DNA of 64,000 nucleotides from Terriglobia bacterium (GCA_020072785.1 JAIQGG010000005.1:62001-126000); one strand, 5' to 3'; positions 1 to 8,356 are shown, counted from the first letter of the stretch. Translations and numbers: made by a program. Notes: generated from the letters alone by a model not told the origin.

Positions 1-180
1 GTCCCGGATTCTCAACTCCTCAACCCCCTGCGCTACCGATGGCATGTGCCGGGAGAAAGGCATCCCCAGAATCGCGCCCTTCTGCAGATCAAAAATCGCC
101 TTGCCAAGCTCCAGTCGGACGTCCTTGGGAAACAAGCGGATTGCCGCCCGGGCCGCAGGATGAAAGATCGCTGCTTTCAC
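1..180 (-). CDS. HigB/Gp49-like (RelE superfamily) toxin, 3' end cut by window edge
   Basis: The reverse strand reads from a GTG at 180 through 60 codons with no stop to the window edge. The peptide has the look of the phage-derived Gp49/HigB toxin family: an N-terminal 'FHPAARAAIRLFPKDVR' helix region and the signature 'MPSVAQGVEELRIRD' near residues 46-60, the part that normally precedes the catalytic RNase strand. Family members are ribosome-dependent mRNA interferases encoded just before an HTH antitoxin, so the antitoxin probably lies beyond the left edge. An in-frame TGA just upstream at 193-195 leaves GTG as the only reasonable start. A palindrome overlapping a promoter sits immediately upstream. 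The family call rests on motif recall from a partial sequence. Confidence 0.72.
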   Translation of the reverse strand, partial: MKAAIFHPAARAAIRLFPKDVRLELGKAIFDLQKGAILGMPFSRHMPSVAQGVEELRIRD

Positions 181-188
181 CCGTATAG

Positions 189-206
189 TGTCTCATATCT
201 GGGACA
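189..206. promoter_or_regulatory. Palindromic operator candidate upstream of the toxin gene
   Basis: TGTCTCATATCTGGGACA is a near-perfect inverted repeat (TGTCyCA, 4-bp centre, TGrGACA). It overlaps the -10 region of the toxin promoter, and a further half-site TGGGACA occurs at 249-255. Toxin-antitoxin operons are usually repressed by their own antitoxin at such palindromes. The assignment to that role is inferred. Confidence 0.5.
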
Positions 207-222
207 TTCATTCAACTGTCAA
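192..222 (-). promoter_or_regulatory. Sigma70-like promoter of the toxin gene
   Basis: On the minus strand a consensus -35 TTGACA (222-217) is followed after 17-19 bases by GATATG/TATGAG (199-192). The toxin GTG lies only a short distance downstream, and the palindrome at 189-206 covers the -10. Confidence 0.5.
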
Positions 223-255
223 GCATGCGCCTGACCTGACTTAACAAATGGGACA

Positions 256-777
256 TTTCCGGGATACTCGAACTCTTCGAAATCATATTTTCTTCGTCAG
301 CACGATCCAGCAGAGGACGCCCGCCAGTGAACTCCGCCTGTAGCCAGGAAATGAGGGTGCTTTCGAATACTTTTCCACAACCCATTCGAATACCACTCAG
401 TAATCTATTGAAATAACGTAACCCATCTGCTATCCTTCCCCGTGTTGCATCAATCCACCGTTCGAAAACCTTCCGCGCCGCTGCCCACACGCCCCCCGCT
501 CTTCCCTTCGCCTTGTACCCGCGCCAGCCTTGAATATACGTCCTCTGCGCCTTATTCTTCCCCCTCTCCCCTAAACCCCTCAGAATCAAATCGTTTCCCA
601 TCTTCCGTCGCTAAACTCTTTCTTTTCACATCACTTCCCAACATTGCATTTGATCCCCTTTGCAATCACATCGTTCCCCGGAAACCGGGGGACGACGGCT
701 GCTCGCTTTCCTCCTGTCTCCTTCTTTCAACTGTCAACTGTGAACTGTCAACTTTCCCGTCCACCTCCTTGCCACCT
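256..777. other. Long non-coding spacer between toxin gene and argS
   Basis: This stretch of about 520 bases is pyrimidine-rich on the plus strand. Open frames on both strands (212-601 minus, 442-864 plus) have low-complexity translations that match no family I recognise, and neither has a clear ribosome binding site. The only structure seen is the heptanucleotide repeat at 727-754. Confidence 0.5.
727..754. repeat. Heptanucleotide tandem repeat, four copies
   Basis: TCAACTG, TCAACTG, TGAACTG and TCAACTT follow one another with no spacer, ending about 25 bases before the argS -35 box. It is a short simple repeat with no assigned function. Confidence 0.7.
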
Positions 778-806
778 TTGACCCCTCTAAACAACTTGCC
801 TATACT
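778..806 (+). promoter_or_regulatory. Sigma70 promoter of argS
   Basis: TTGACC (778-783), a spacer of exactly 17 bases, then TATACT (801-806). Transcription would start near 813, giving a leader of about 33 bases before the GTG start of argS. Confidence 0.7.
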
Positions 807-845
807 GAATCGTTTCCAGCACTTCCGTCCCCGGAACGAGGAACT

Positions 846-2810
846 GTGTACCAGCTACTTCTAAATCGCCTCCGCGACACCCTGGCTCGCCACATTCAGC
901 AGAACTATGGCGTAACCATCGAGATCGCCCTGGAAAAGCCGCCCAAGCTGGAGATGGGCGAACTGGCCTCGCCCGTCTGCTTCGAGCTGGCCAAGCGCCT
1001 GAAACGCGCCCCGCGGCAGATCGCCCAGGAGATGGTCAACCAGCTCGCCCCGGTGGAAGGCATCGCGCGCATCGAGGTCGCCGGAGCGGGCTATCTGAAC
1101 GCGTTCCTCGACCGCGCCGCCTTCTGGCACCGCGCGCTGGCGGAATCCGCGGCTGGCGGGCCGGCCACCCCGGCCGCCGGCGGCAAGATCATCGTCGAGC
1201 ACACCAACATCAATCCCAACAAGGCGGCGCACATCGGGCACCTGCGCAATGCCGTCCTGGGCGATACCTTCGTGCGCTTGCTGCGCCACACCGGCCACAC
1301 CGTCGAAGTCCAGAACTACATCGACAACACCGGCGTGCAGGTCGCCGACGTCGTCGTCGGCTTCATGCACATGGAGAAGCGCACCGCGCGCAACGTGCGC
1401 GCCCTGACCCACGAGCCGCGCTTCGATTACTTCTGCTGGGATCTCTATGCGCGGGTGACCCAGTTTTTCGAGGAAGACAAGTCGCGGCAGGCGCTGCGCG
1501 GAGAAATGCTGAAGCGCATTGAAGAAGGCCTGGGCGAAGAGGCCGAAGTCGGACAGATCGTGGCCGACGCCATCGTGGCCTGCCACTTGCGCACCATGGC
1601 GCGCCTGGACATCCACTACGACCTTCTGCCACGCGAGAGCGAAATCCTGCACCTGAAGTTCTGGGATGCGGCGTTCACCAAGCTGAAAGAAACCGGCGCG
1701 ATCCAGCTCGCCGCCACCGGTAAGAACGCGGGCTGCTGGATCATGCCCTGGGAGCAGGGCGAAGGCGCCGCCGAAAGCGAGGACGCCGACGCCCAGGCCA
1801 AGGTCATCGTGCGCTCCAACGGCACGGTCACCTATGTGGGCAAGGACATCGCCTACCAGATGTGGAAATTCGGCCTGCTGGGCAAGGATTTTCACTACGC
1901 GCGCCACCCGCACGCCCCGGCTGGCGAGGCGTTGTGGGTGACCACCAGCGAGCCGAGCGACCCGCAGGCCCCGCCCTTCGGCAAGGCTACGACCGTGTAC
2001 AACGTGATTGATGCCCGCCAGGCCTATCTGCAGCAGGTGGTAACTGCGGGGCTGCGCGCCCTGGGTTATAACGCGGAGGCCGATCGCTCCGTCCACTTCT
2101 CCTACGAAATCGTGGCCCTCACGCCGCGCTGCGCCCGCGAGATGGGTTACGAGCTTTCCCCCGAAGAACTGAAGAAGCCTTACGTGGAAGTGAGCGGGCG
2201 CAAGGGCCTCGGGGTGAAGGCCGACGACCTACTCGACCAGCTCGAAGCCGCCACGCTCGCCGAGGTGCGCCAGCGCCATCCGGAGATGCCCGCCGCGGAG
2301 CAGCAACAGACCGCGCACGCCATCGCCGTGGGCGCGCTGCGCTTCTTCCTGCTGAAGTTCACGCGCACGGCCATCATCGCTTTCGATTTCGAGGATGCCC
2401 TGAGCTTTGAAGGCGAGACCGGGCCCTACTGCCAGTACGCCGTGGTGCGCATTCGCGGCATTCGCCGCAAGGGCAGCGAGGTGCCGGGCGCTTCCCCCGC
2501 GCTGTCCAATGAGTTTCTCGCGAAGATATTTTCAGGAGCCGAAGGCCAGGGTCTCTGGGAGCTGCTGCTGCTCGGCGGTTCGCTCGATTACGCCACCGCC
2601 GCGGCCATCGGCGCGCAGGAATCCGCGTTTGTCGCCAAATACGCCTTCCAGCTCGCGCAGTCCTTCAACAACTTCTACCACAAGCACCACATTCTCTCGG
2701 AAGCGGACGCCGAGAAGCGCGCCTTCCTGCTGCAACTGACCGAATTGGTCGAAGCGCAGCTGGTGCGCACCCTCCGCCTGCTCGGCATCGAAGCCCCGGA
2801 AAAAATGTGA
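846..2810 (+). CDS. argS: Arginyl-tRNA synthetase
   Basis: Class I aminoacyl-tRNA synthetase that charges tRNA-Arg in the cytoplasm. The 654-residue product has an N-terminal Arg-tRNA additional domain (about 1-100), the HIGH catalytic signature as 'HIGH' at residues 129-132 within a conserved NPNKAAHIGHLRN stretch, and a C-terminal helical anticodon-binding domain ending the protein. The second class I signature, KMSK, is replaced by a GRKG-type loop ('VSGRKGLGVKADDLLDQL'), as in the subgroup of ArgS enzymes lacking canonical KMSK. The start is GTG, with GAGGAA a few bases upstream and a strong promoter at 778-806. It converges on pepA with 7 bases between the stop codons, so the two transcripts must overlap or share termination signals. 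Confidence 0.97.
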   Translation: MYQLLLNRLRDTLARHIQQNYGVTIEIALEKPPKLEMGELASPVCFELAKRLKRAPRQIAQEMVNQLAPVEGIARIEVAGAGYLNAFLDRAAFWHRALAESAAGGPATPAAGGKIIVEHTNINPNKAAHIGHLRNAVLGDTFVRLLRHTGHTVEVQNYIDNTGVQVADVVVGFMHMEKRTARNVRALTHEPRFDYFCWDLYARVTQFFEEDKSRQALRGEMLKRIEEGLGEEAEVGQIVADAIVACHLRTMARLDIHYDLLPRESEILHLKFWDAAFTKLKETGAIQLAATGKNAGCWIMPWEQGEGAAESEDADAQAKVIVRSNGTVTYVGKDIAYQMWKFGLLGKDFHYARHPHAPAGEALWVTTSEPSDPQAPPFGKATTVYNVIDARQAYLQQVVTAGLRALGYNAEADRSVHFSYEIVALTPRCAREMGYELSPEELKKPYVEVSGRKGLGVKADDLLDQLEAATLAEVRQRHPEMPAAEQQQTAHAIAVGALRFFLLKFTRTAIIAFDFEDALSFEGETGPYCQYAVVRIRGIRRKGSEVPGASPALSNEFLAKIFSGAEGQGLWELLLLGGSLDYATAAAIGAQESAFVAKYAFQLAQSFNNFYHKHHILSEADAEKRAFLLQLTELVEAQLVRTLRLLGIEAPEKM

Positions 2811-2817
2811 TGCAACG

Positions 2818-4308
2818 CTACAGCTTCGTCACCAGGTCCACCAGCGTGCGCACCGCCACCGCGCTCGCGCCTTTGGCGGCCCACGGCTTGGCGTCATCCA
2901 GCCAGGCCGTCCCGGCGATGTCCAGGTGGATCCACGGAGAGTCCCCCGCGAACTCCTTGATGAACATAGCCCCGGTGATGGCCCCGCCGCCCTTGCCGCT
3001 GCCGATGTTCTGGATATCGGCCATGGTGCCCTTGATGAATTCGCGGTACTCGTCGTCCACGGGCATCTGCCACATTTTTTCGCCGCAGGCCTTGGCGCTG
3101 GCCAGCAGCTTGTCCGTAAACGCCTGGTCCGAGCCGAAGACGCCGACGTTGACGTTGGCCAGGGCCACAACGATGGCGCCGGTGAGCGTGGCGGCATCGA
3201 TCAGGTGCGTGGCGCCGAGCTGCTTGGCGTAGGTGACGCCGTCGGCGAGGATTAGGCGGCCCTCGGCGTCGGTGTTCAGCACCTCGATGGTCTTGCCGGA
3301 CATGGCTACCTGGATGTCGCCGGGCTTCTGCGCTTTTCCGCCGGGCATGTTCTCCGTGGAGGGTACCACGCAGATCACTTTCACGCTGGGCTTGAGCGCC
3401 GCGAGCGCGCGCATCACGCCGAGCATGGTGGCCCCGCCGGCCATGTCGTATTTCATCTTCTCCATGCCCTCGGCCGGCTTGATGGAGATGCCGCCGGTAT
3501 CAAACGTGACCGCCTTGCCCACCAGCCCGATCACCGGGGCGCCGGGCTTGGCGTTCGCCGGTGTATAGGTGACCACCATCATGCGCGGCGGCTCGACGCT
3601 GCCCTGGGCCACGCTGAGCAGCGCGCCCATTTTAAGCTCGGCGATCTTCTTCTCGTCCAGGATCTCCACGGCCAGGCCGGCTTCGCGGGCCATGGCTTCG
3701 GCGCGCTCGGCCAGAATCCGCGGCGTCAACTTGTTGGAAGGCTCATTCACCAGGTCGCGCGTGAAGTTCTGTGCGTCGCCGATTATCCGGCCGCGCTGCA
3801 GCCCCGCTTCGCCCGCGGCGCGGCTGCCGCCGTCCCAGCCGGAGAGCAAAACGGCGTCCACTTCTTTGCCATTCTTCTTCTCGCTCTTGTACTTGTCCGA
3901 TTCGAAATCGGCGAAGATCAATCCTTCGGTCACCGCCTGCGCCGATTCCGCAGTGGCCTCGCCCTCGCGCACCACAAAGGCAAACTGCTTCACCGAACGG
4001 CCTTTCAGATAGCGCAGGGCCGCTCCAGCCAGCTTGCGCAGTTGCGCGCTGCCGTACTGCTCGCGCTTCCCCGCACCGACCAGCAGCAGGCGCTCGGCCT
4101 GCAGTCCCTCCGGGGCATGCACCAGGGTCATCTCCAGGGTCTTCCCGGTCAATTCGCCGCCCTGCGCCAGTTTGCGCAGCAGGCCGCCGGTTTTCTGGTC
4201 CAAGTCGGCGATGCGTCCCTGGACGGGATCGGTCTCTTCGAATACGTAACTAACCAGCGCGGCGGTCTGGAGTTCTGCGAAGGGGCGGGTTTCGAGTGCG
4301 ATCTGCAT
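2818..4308 (-). CDS. pepA: Leucyl aminopeptidase (M17 family)
   Basis: Cytosolic metallo-aminopeptidase releasing N-terminal residues from peptides. The C-terminal catalytic domain carries the family signature 'NTDAEGRLILADG' and the metal-binding stretch 'GKAVTFDTGGISIKP', and the protein ends in the usual 'AWLDDAKPWAAKGASAVAVRTL' region. Start chosen at ATG 4308 (496 residues) rather than an upstream in-frame ATG because GGAGGAG stands about 10 bases before it. That ribosome binding site lies inside the last codons of smpB, whose stop is 7 bases upstream, so smpB and pepA are probably co-transcribed and translationally linked. Length is normal for M17 enzymes. Confidence 0.96.
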   Translation of the reverse strand: MQIALETRPFAELQTAALVSYVFEETDPVQGRIADLDQKTGGLLRKLAQGGELTGKTLEMTLVHAPEGLQAERLLLVGAGKREQYGSAQLRKLAGAALRYLKGRSVKQFAFVVREGEATAESAQAVTEGLIFADFESDKYKSEKKNGKEVDAVLLSGWDGGSRAAGEAGLQRGRIIGDAQNFTRDLVNEPSNKLTPRILAERAEAMAREAGLAVEILDEKKIAELKMGALLSVAQGSVEPPRMMVVTYTPANAKPGAPVIGLVGKAVTFDTGGISIKPAEGMEKMKYDMAGGATMLGVMRALAALKPSVKVICVVPSTENMPGGKAQKPGDIQVAMSGKTIEVLNTDAEGRLILADGVTYAKQLGATHLIDAATLTGAIVVALANVNVGVFGSDQAFTDKLLASAKACGEKMWQMPVDDEYREFIKGTMADIQNIGSGKGGGAITGAMFIKEFAGDSPWIHLDIAGTAWLDDAKPWAAKGASAVAVRTLVDLVTKL

Positions 4309-4315
4309 AGTGTTT

Positions 4316-4810
4316 CTATCTCCTCCGGGCTCGATACAAGGCTTCATCCACTTCTTTGCGGGATTCCTTGTCGCGGGAATCCTGGCGGCGGTCGTAGTCT
4401 TTCTTGCCCTTGGCCAGGGCGATCTCGCATTTGGCGATGCCGTTGCGGAAATAGATACGCAAGGGAATGACGGTCAAACCTTTTGCCTGGGTCTTGCCGG
4501 CCAGCTTGTTCAGCTCTTTCTTGTGCAGAAGGAGTTTGCGGGAGCCAAGGGGCTCGTGGTTCCAGGGGCCACCGGGTAAGTACTGGGCGATGTGTGCGTT
4601 GACGAGCCAGGCGCCGTTGGGCTTGATCTCCACGTAGGCGTCCCGGATATTCGCCTTTCCTTCGCGCAAGGCCTTCACTTCCGTGCCGTGCAGCACCATG
4701 CCGGCCTCGAACTTCTCCAAAAGATGGTAGTTATAGGAGGCCGCGCGGTTCTGCGCGACGATCTCATCGCCACCCTTCCCCTTCTCCGCTTTTTTTGCCG
4801 GCTTAGCCAC
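4316..4810 (-). CDS. smpB: SsrA-binding protein SmpB
   Basis: Partner of tmRNA in trans-translation rescue of stalled ribosomes. The 164-residue product has the SmpB beta-barrel core ('VAQNRAASYNYHLLEKFEAG', 'GTEVKALREGKANIRDAYV') and the basic C-terminal tail (KGKKDYDRRQDSRDKE followed by an arginine-rich end) that inserts into the ribosomal mRNA channel. It starts with GTG. No Shine-Dalgarno sequence precedes the start; instead a -10-like TAAGAT ends 8 bases before it, so the mRNA may be leaderless. pepA follows 7 bases downstream. The tmRNA gene itself is not visible here. Confidence 0.97.
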   Translation of the reverse strand: MAKPAKKAEKGKGGDEIVAQNRAASYNYHLLEKFEAGMVLHGTEVKALREGKANIRDAYVEIKPNGAWLVNAHIAQYLPGGPWNHEPLGSRKLLLHKKELNKLAGKTQAKGLTVIPLRIYFRNGIAKCEIALAKGKKDYDRRQDSRDKESRKEVDEALYRARRR

Positions 4811-4818
4811 AAGTACTT

Positions 4819-4848
4819 ATCTTAGCGGTCCGCCCTTACTCAATGCAA
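4819..4848 (-). promoter_or_regulatory. Promoter of smpB, possibly giving a leaderless mRNA
   Basis: Minus-strand TTGCAT (4848-4843), 18-base spacer, TAAGAT (4824-4819). The GTG of smpB begins 8 bases after the -10, where transcription would be expected to start. Confidence 0.45.
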
Positions 4849-4868
4849 GACAGCCAACCGGTGGTTGC

Positions 4869-4897
4869 TTGCCGCTCCTCTGAGCGAGTGCTAGACT
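4869..4897 (+). promoter_or_regulatory. Promoter of the secretin operon
   Basis: TTGCCG (4869-4874), 17-base spacer, TAGACT (4892-4897), about 40 bases upstream of the secretin ATG. The -35 is weak, so confidence is moderate. Confidence 0.4.
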
Positions 4898-4935
4898 GGC
4901 GTAAGTTTCTGTAGTTCTGAGGCTTCGGAGAAGAC

Positions 4936-7152
4936 ATGCGGCGCCAGGGGACCCTCATTTTGTGCATCGCTTGTGCCCTGCTGGCGGCCGGTTGCCCCAA
5001 GGGCGGCGATGACTACAAGCTTGCCCGCAGAGCCGAGGCGTTGCAGGACTACGACACCGCTCTGGAGCATTACCAGAAGGCGCTCAAAGCCGATCCCTTC
5101 AACGCCGACTACAAGCTCAAGGCCACCCAGTTGCGTTTCGAGGCCAGCCAGTATCACGTGCGCCAGGGGCAGAAGCTGCGCGAGAAGGGCGACCTGCAGA
5201 TGGCTCTGGCCGAATTCCAGAAGGCCCTGGCCATGGACCCCTCCAGCCCGATCGCCGCGCAGGAAATAAAGGCCACGCTCGATCAAATCGCCGGGAAGGA
5301 GAAAGAGGCCGAGCCGAGCCCGGCTCCACCAGCACAGTCCACCGAGGGTCCTCTGGCCCAGGAACCGCCGCAGCTCATGGCCATCTCCCGCGCACCCATC
5401 AACTTGAAGATGGCTAACGACGCTAAGATCATCTACGAGACGATCGCCAAGTTGGCCGGACTGACCGTGGTATTCGACCCGGACTTCCCTGCCCGGCGGA
5501 TCACCACGGAACTGAACAACGTCACCCTGGAGCAGGCTCTGGACATTGTGTCGCTGCAGAGCAAGTCTTTCTGGAAGCCGGTAACGCAAAATATCATCTT
5601 CGTCATTCCGGATCAGCCGCAGAAACGCCGCGACTACGAAGAGCAACTGGTGCGCACCTTCTATCTTTCAAACACCGTGCAGCCGCAGGACCTCACCGAG
5701 ATTGTGACTGGCCTGCGGCAAATCCTCGATCTGAAACGCATTCAACAGTTGAATGCGCAGAACGCGATCATCGTCCGCGACACTCCGGACAAGCTGCTTC
5801 TCGCAGAGAAGCTGATCAATGATATTGACCGGGCCAAACCCGAGGTGGTCATTCAAGTGGAAGTGCTGCAGGCGCGGCTGGACCGTCTGCGGGACCTGGG
5901 GATTTTGCCCGGGCAGGGAGCGACCCTGGCATTTACGCCGGGGGGCGCGGGGTCCACTACCACCACCTCCATGGCCCTGAACCAGTTGAAGCACCTTTCC
6001 ACCGGCGACTATAGCGTGACCCTGCCGGGAGCCACCGCCACGGCCATCCTAACCGACAGCAGCACCAAAATCATTCAGAATCCGGAGATCCGCTCGGTGG
6101 ACGGCCAGCCTGCCAAGCTGCGCATCGGCGACCGCATTCCGGTGGCCACGGGAAGTTTCCAGGCGGGAGTGGGCATTGGGGCGGCAGGCGGCGCGGGCAT
6201 CGTCAACCCGCTGGTGAACACGCAATTTCAATACATCGATGTGGGCGTGAACGTGGACGTCACGCCGCGCGTGCACCCGAATCACGAAGTCAGCCTGAAG
6301 ATCCTGGTGGAGGTCTCCTCGGTCACCGGCACAAGCACCATCGGCGGGATCCAGCAGCCCATCATCAGCCAGCGCAAGATCGAGCACGATATCCGCCTCA
6401 AAGAAGGCGAAGTCAACATTCTCGGGGGGCTGATCGAGCGCGTGGACAGCAAGACGCTGAACGGCTGGCCGGGTTTCGCCAAGCTGCCGCTGCTGCACTA
6501 CCTCTTCTCCGACGAGAAAACCGACCATCAGGAGAATGAAGTCTTGATCGTGCTGATACCGCACATCGTGCGCCTGCCCCGATGGACGCAGGCAAATCTG
6601 GAGCCGCTGAGCTCCGGCTCGGAATCGAACATTCAGGTGCGCCGCGAAGCGAGCATCCAGGCGCCCACCCTGCCCTCGCCAGCGCCGACAGCAGTGCCGG
6701 TAGCGCCCGCGCCCGTTCCGCAGGCCGGCCCGCAATCAGCGCGCCTGCGCTTCGAGCCCGCAACGCTCACCCTGAAGGCGGGGGAGACCACGACGCTCGG
6801 CGTGGTCATTGACAATGTGCAGGACCTCTTCTCCATCCCCATGCTGCTGCAATACGACCCTGCGATCCTGCGCATCGAGGAGGTGCGCCACGGCGGCTTC
6901 CTCTCCGGGGGCACGCAGGAGATCGCCATCGTGGAGCGCGTGGACCAGGAGCACGGGCAGGCGATCATCTCCGCCACGCGCCAGCCGAACACCGCGGGAG
7001 TAAGCGGCTCGGGCACGCTGCTGGGCATCGTCGTGCGCGCGCTGGCCCCCGGATCCTCGAAGCTGGCCATCGTCCAGGTGAACGCCAAGGATTCCCAGCA
7101 GAAGACGCTGCCGCTGCTCAGCGGCGAGGCAACGATTCAGGTCGTTCCGTAA
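4936..7152 (+). CDS. Lipoprotein secretin with N-terminal TPRs and C-terminal cohesin domain
   Basis: Outer-membrane channel protein of the type II secretion / type IV pilus secretin family, 738 residues. A lipoprotein signal ends at 'LLAAGC' (Cys20). Residues about 28-115 form two or three TPR-like helix pairs ('DYDTALEHYQKALKADPF', 'GDLQMALAEFQKALAMDP'). An STN/N0-type and N1-type ring region follows (about 150-300), then the secretin barrel ('VDVTPRVHPNHEVSLKILVEV', 'GEVNILGGLIERV', 'LPLLHYLFSDEKTD'). After a Pro/Ala-rich linker, residues about 602-738 look like a cohesin-type domain ('ARLRFEPATLTLKAGETTTL', 'MLLQYDPAILRIEEV'). Two pseudopilin genes follow at 20 bases, so this is the export channel of a small pseudopilus system. 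No ATPase or inner-membrane platform gene is adjacent. The exact branch (GspD or PilQ) cannot be decided from sequence reading. Confidence 0.85.
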   Translation: MRRQGTLILCIACALLAAGCPKGGDDYKLARRAEALQDYDTALEHYQKALKADPFNADYKLKATQLRFEASQYHVRQGQKLREKGDLQMALAEFQKALAMDPSSPIAAQEIKATLDQIAGKEKEAEPSPAPPAQSTEGPLAQEPPQLMAISRAPINLKMANDAKIIYETIAKLAGLTVVFDPDFPARRITTELNNVTLEQALDIVSLQSKSFWKPVTQNIIFVIPDQPQKRRDYEEQLVRTFYLSNTVQPQDLTEIVTGLRQILDLKRIQQLNAQNAIIVRDTPDKLLLAEKLINDIDRAKPEVVIQVEVLQARLDRLRDLGILPGQGATLAFTPGGAGSTTTTSMALNQLKHLSTGDYSVTLPGATATAILTDSSTKIIQNPEIRSVDGQPAKLRIGDRIPVATGSFQAGVGIGAAGGAGIVNPLVNTQFQYIDVGVNVDVTPRVHPNHEVSLKILVEVSSVTGTSTIGGIQQPIISQRKIEHDIRLKEGEVNILGGLIERVDSKTLNGWPGFAKLPLLHYLFSDEKTDHQENEVLIVLIPHIVRLPRWTQANLEPLSSGSESNIQVRREASIQAPTLPSPAPTAVPVAPAPVPQAGPQSARLRFEPATLTLKAGETTTLGVVIDNVQDLFSIPMLLQYDPAILRIEEVRHGGFLSGGTQEIAIVERVDQEHGQAIISATRQPNTAGVSGSGTLLGIVVRALAPGSSKLAIVQVNAKDSQQKTLPLLSGEATIQVVP

Positions 7153-7171
7153 TCTCTCTATCTGTAGGCTT

Positions 7172-7657
7172 ATGCCGCATCCGCTGCGTACAATCCGACG
7201 AGGCGATCTCCAGGCGGGGATGACTCTGCTGGAACTGATTATCGCCTGCTCGATCCTGCTGATTCTCTCTTCTGCCGCGTTGCCCATCGCCCGCTACAGT
7301 ATCGTGCGCCAGAAGGAGACCGAACTGCACCGGAACCTGCGCGAGATTCGCAACGCCATCGACCGCTACAAGGACCTTGCCGACCGCAACCAGATCCGCG
7401 TCGAAGTGGGCAGCGAAGGCTATCCCCCGGACCTCGAGACGCTGGTGAACGGAGTGCAACTAGGCGCCGGCAGCGACCGCAAGATCCGCTTCCTGCGCCG
7501 AATCCCAGTGGATCCCATTACCGGGCGCGCCGAATGGGGCCTGCGCGCGGTGCAAGACGATCCGGATTCCACTTCCTGGGGAGGCAAAAACGTTTTCGAT
7601 GTCTATTCGAAATCGATGGGCACTGCCCTGGATGGGACGCGCTATGCGGAATGGTAA
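7172..7657 (+). CDS. Type II secretion pseudopilin (GspG-like)
   Basis: Pseudopilus subunit of 161 residues. After a basic leader the prepilin cleavage motif is 'QAG|MTLLELIIACS', with the conserved Glu at position +5 and a hydrophobic helix of about 20 residues that anchors the subunit in the inner membrane before assembly. The C-terminal half contains 'YPPDLETLVNG' and 'FLRRIPVDPITGRAEWGLRAV', the typical GspG region before the calcium-binding loop. It follows the secretin gene by 20 bases and overlaps the next pseudopilin gene. Methionine rather than phenylalanine at +1 is uncommon but tolerated by prepilin peptidases. No peptidase gene is present in the window. Confidence 0.85.
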   Translation: MPHPLRTIRRGDLQAGMTLLELIIACSILLILSSAALPIARYSIVRQKETELHRNLREIRNAIDRYKDLADRNQIRVEVGSEGYPPDLETLVNGVQLGAGSDRKIRFLRRIPVDPITGRAEWGLRAVQDDPDSTSWGGKNVFDVYSKSMGTALDGTRYAEW

Positions 7658-8102
7658 AACGGCGCAGAAGCTCGCGCGCTACTTTCCCGCGTCAACCAGA
7701 AAGCGCGGCACGACGCGCGCTTCCAGCGCCGGCTTCACGCTCCTGGAATTGATGATCGTTATAGGGATCATCGCCATCCTGGCGGGGATCGCCATAGGGA
7801 GCTACCGCCGCAGCGTGCAGCATGCTCAGGAAGCAGCCTTGAAATCCGATCTGCAGACCATCCGCCAAGCCATCGAACAATACACGATAGACAAGCAAGC
7901 CGCCCCGCAGTCGCTGGAAGACATTGTGGCCGCGAAATACCTGCGGGAGATTCCCACGGATCCGATCACCCACCAGAAAAACTGGCGCCTGGTATTCGAG
8001 GACGTCGTCCTCAGTCCCGACCAGGCCACTACTGGACTGACCGATGTGTTCTCCAGTTCCGACCAAGTCTCTTCCGACGGCACGCCGTACAGCACCTGGT
8101 AA
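7644..8102 (+). CDS. Second type II secretion pseudopilin (GspG-like)
   Basis: Pseudopilus subunit of about 152 residues. The cleavage motif is 'SSAG|FTLLELMIVIGIIAIL' with Phe at +1 and Glu at +5, followed by 'DLQTIRQAIEQYTIDKQAAP', 'LEDIVAAKYLREIPTDPIT' and a C-terminal 'VFSSSDQVSSDGTPYSTW' that parallels the end of the preceding pseudopilin. ATG 7644 is preferred because GGATGGGA precedes it at proper spacing; it overlaps the upstream gene by 14 bases, which implies coupled translation. Upstream in-frame ATGs at 7599 and 7632 are alternatives and would lengthen the leader. Having two GspG-like subunits suggests they form a mixed pseudopilus. Confidence 0.85.
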   Translation: MRNGKTAQKLARYFPASTRKRGTTRASSAGFTLLELMIVIGIIAILAGIAIGSYRRSVQHAQEAALKSDLQTIRQAIEQYTIDKQAAPQSLEDIVAAKYLREIPTDPITHQKNWRLVFEDVVLSPDQATTGLTDVFSSSDQVSSDGTPYSTW

Positions 8103-8233
8103 GCCCTGCCAGGGCAAAGAAGCAGCGCACCCGGGCGCGCGGCATCCGCTATATCTGGAAATGTTGCTGGCCGCCGGCGACGTTCCGCGGGCCACAAATT
8201 TGACGGAACGCGCGCACTCCGCTATAGTTGAAA

Positions 8234-8310
<77 letters not shown>

Positions 8311-8325
8311 TCTTCAGAAAGACGC

Positions 8326-8356
8326 AGACCGGATGCTCCGTCCGGTCTCTTTTTTT
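8326..8356 (+). terminator. Rho-independent terminator after the initiator tRNA
   Basis: Perfect 8-bp stem AGACCGGA / TCCGGTCT with a 7-base loop, followed by a run of seven T residues (8350-8356). Confidence 0.9.

Noticed and set aside
212-601. Minus-strand frame of 129 residues upstream of argS
   Set aside because: Biased composition, no recognisable domain, no ribosome binding site, and it runs into the toxin promoter and operator.
442-864. Plus-strand frame of 140 residues ending inside argS
   Set aside because: Translation is Ser/Pro/Leu low-complexity from a pyrimidine-rich spacer and it overlaps the argS promoter and start in another frame.
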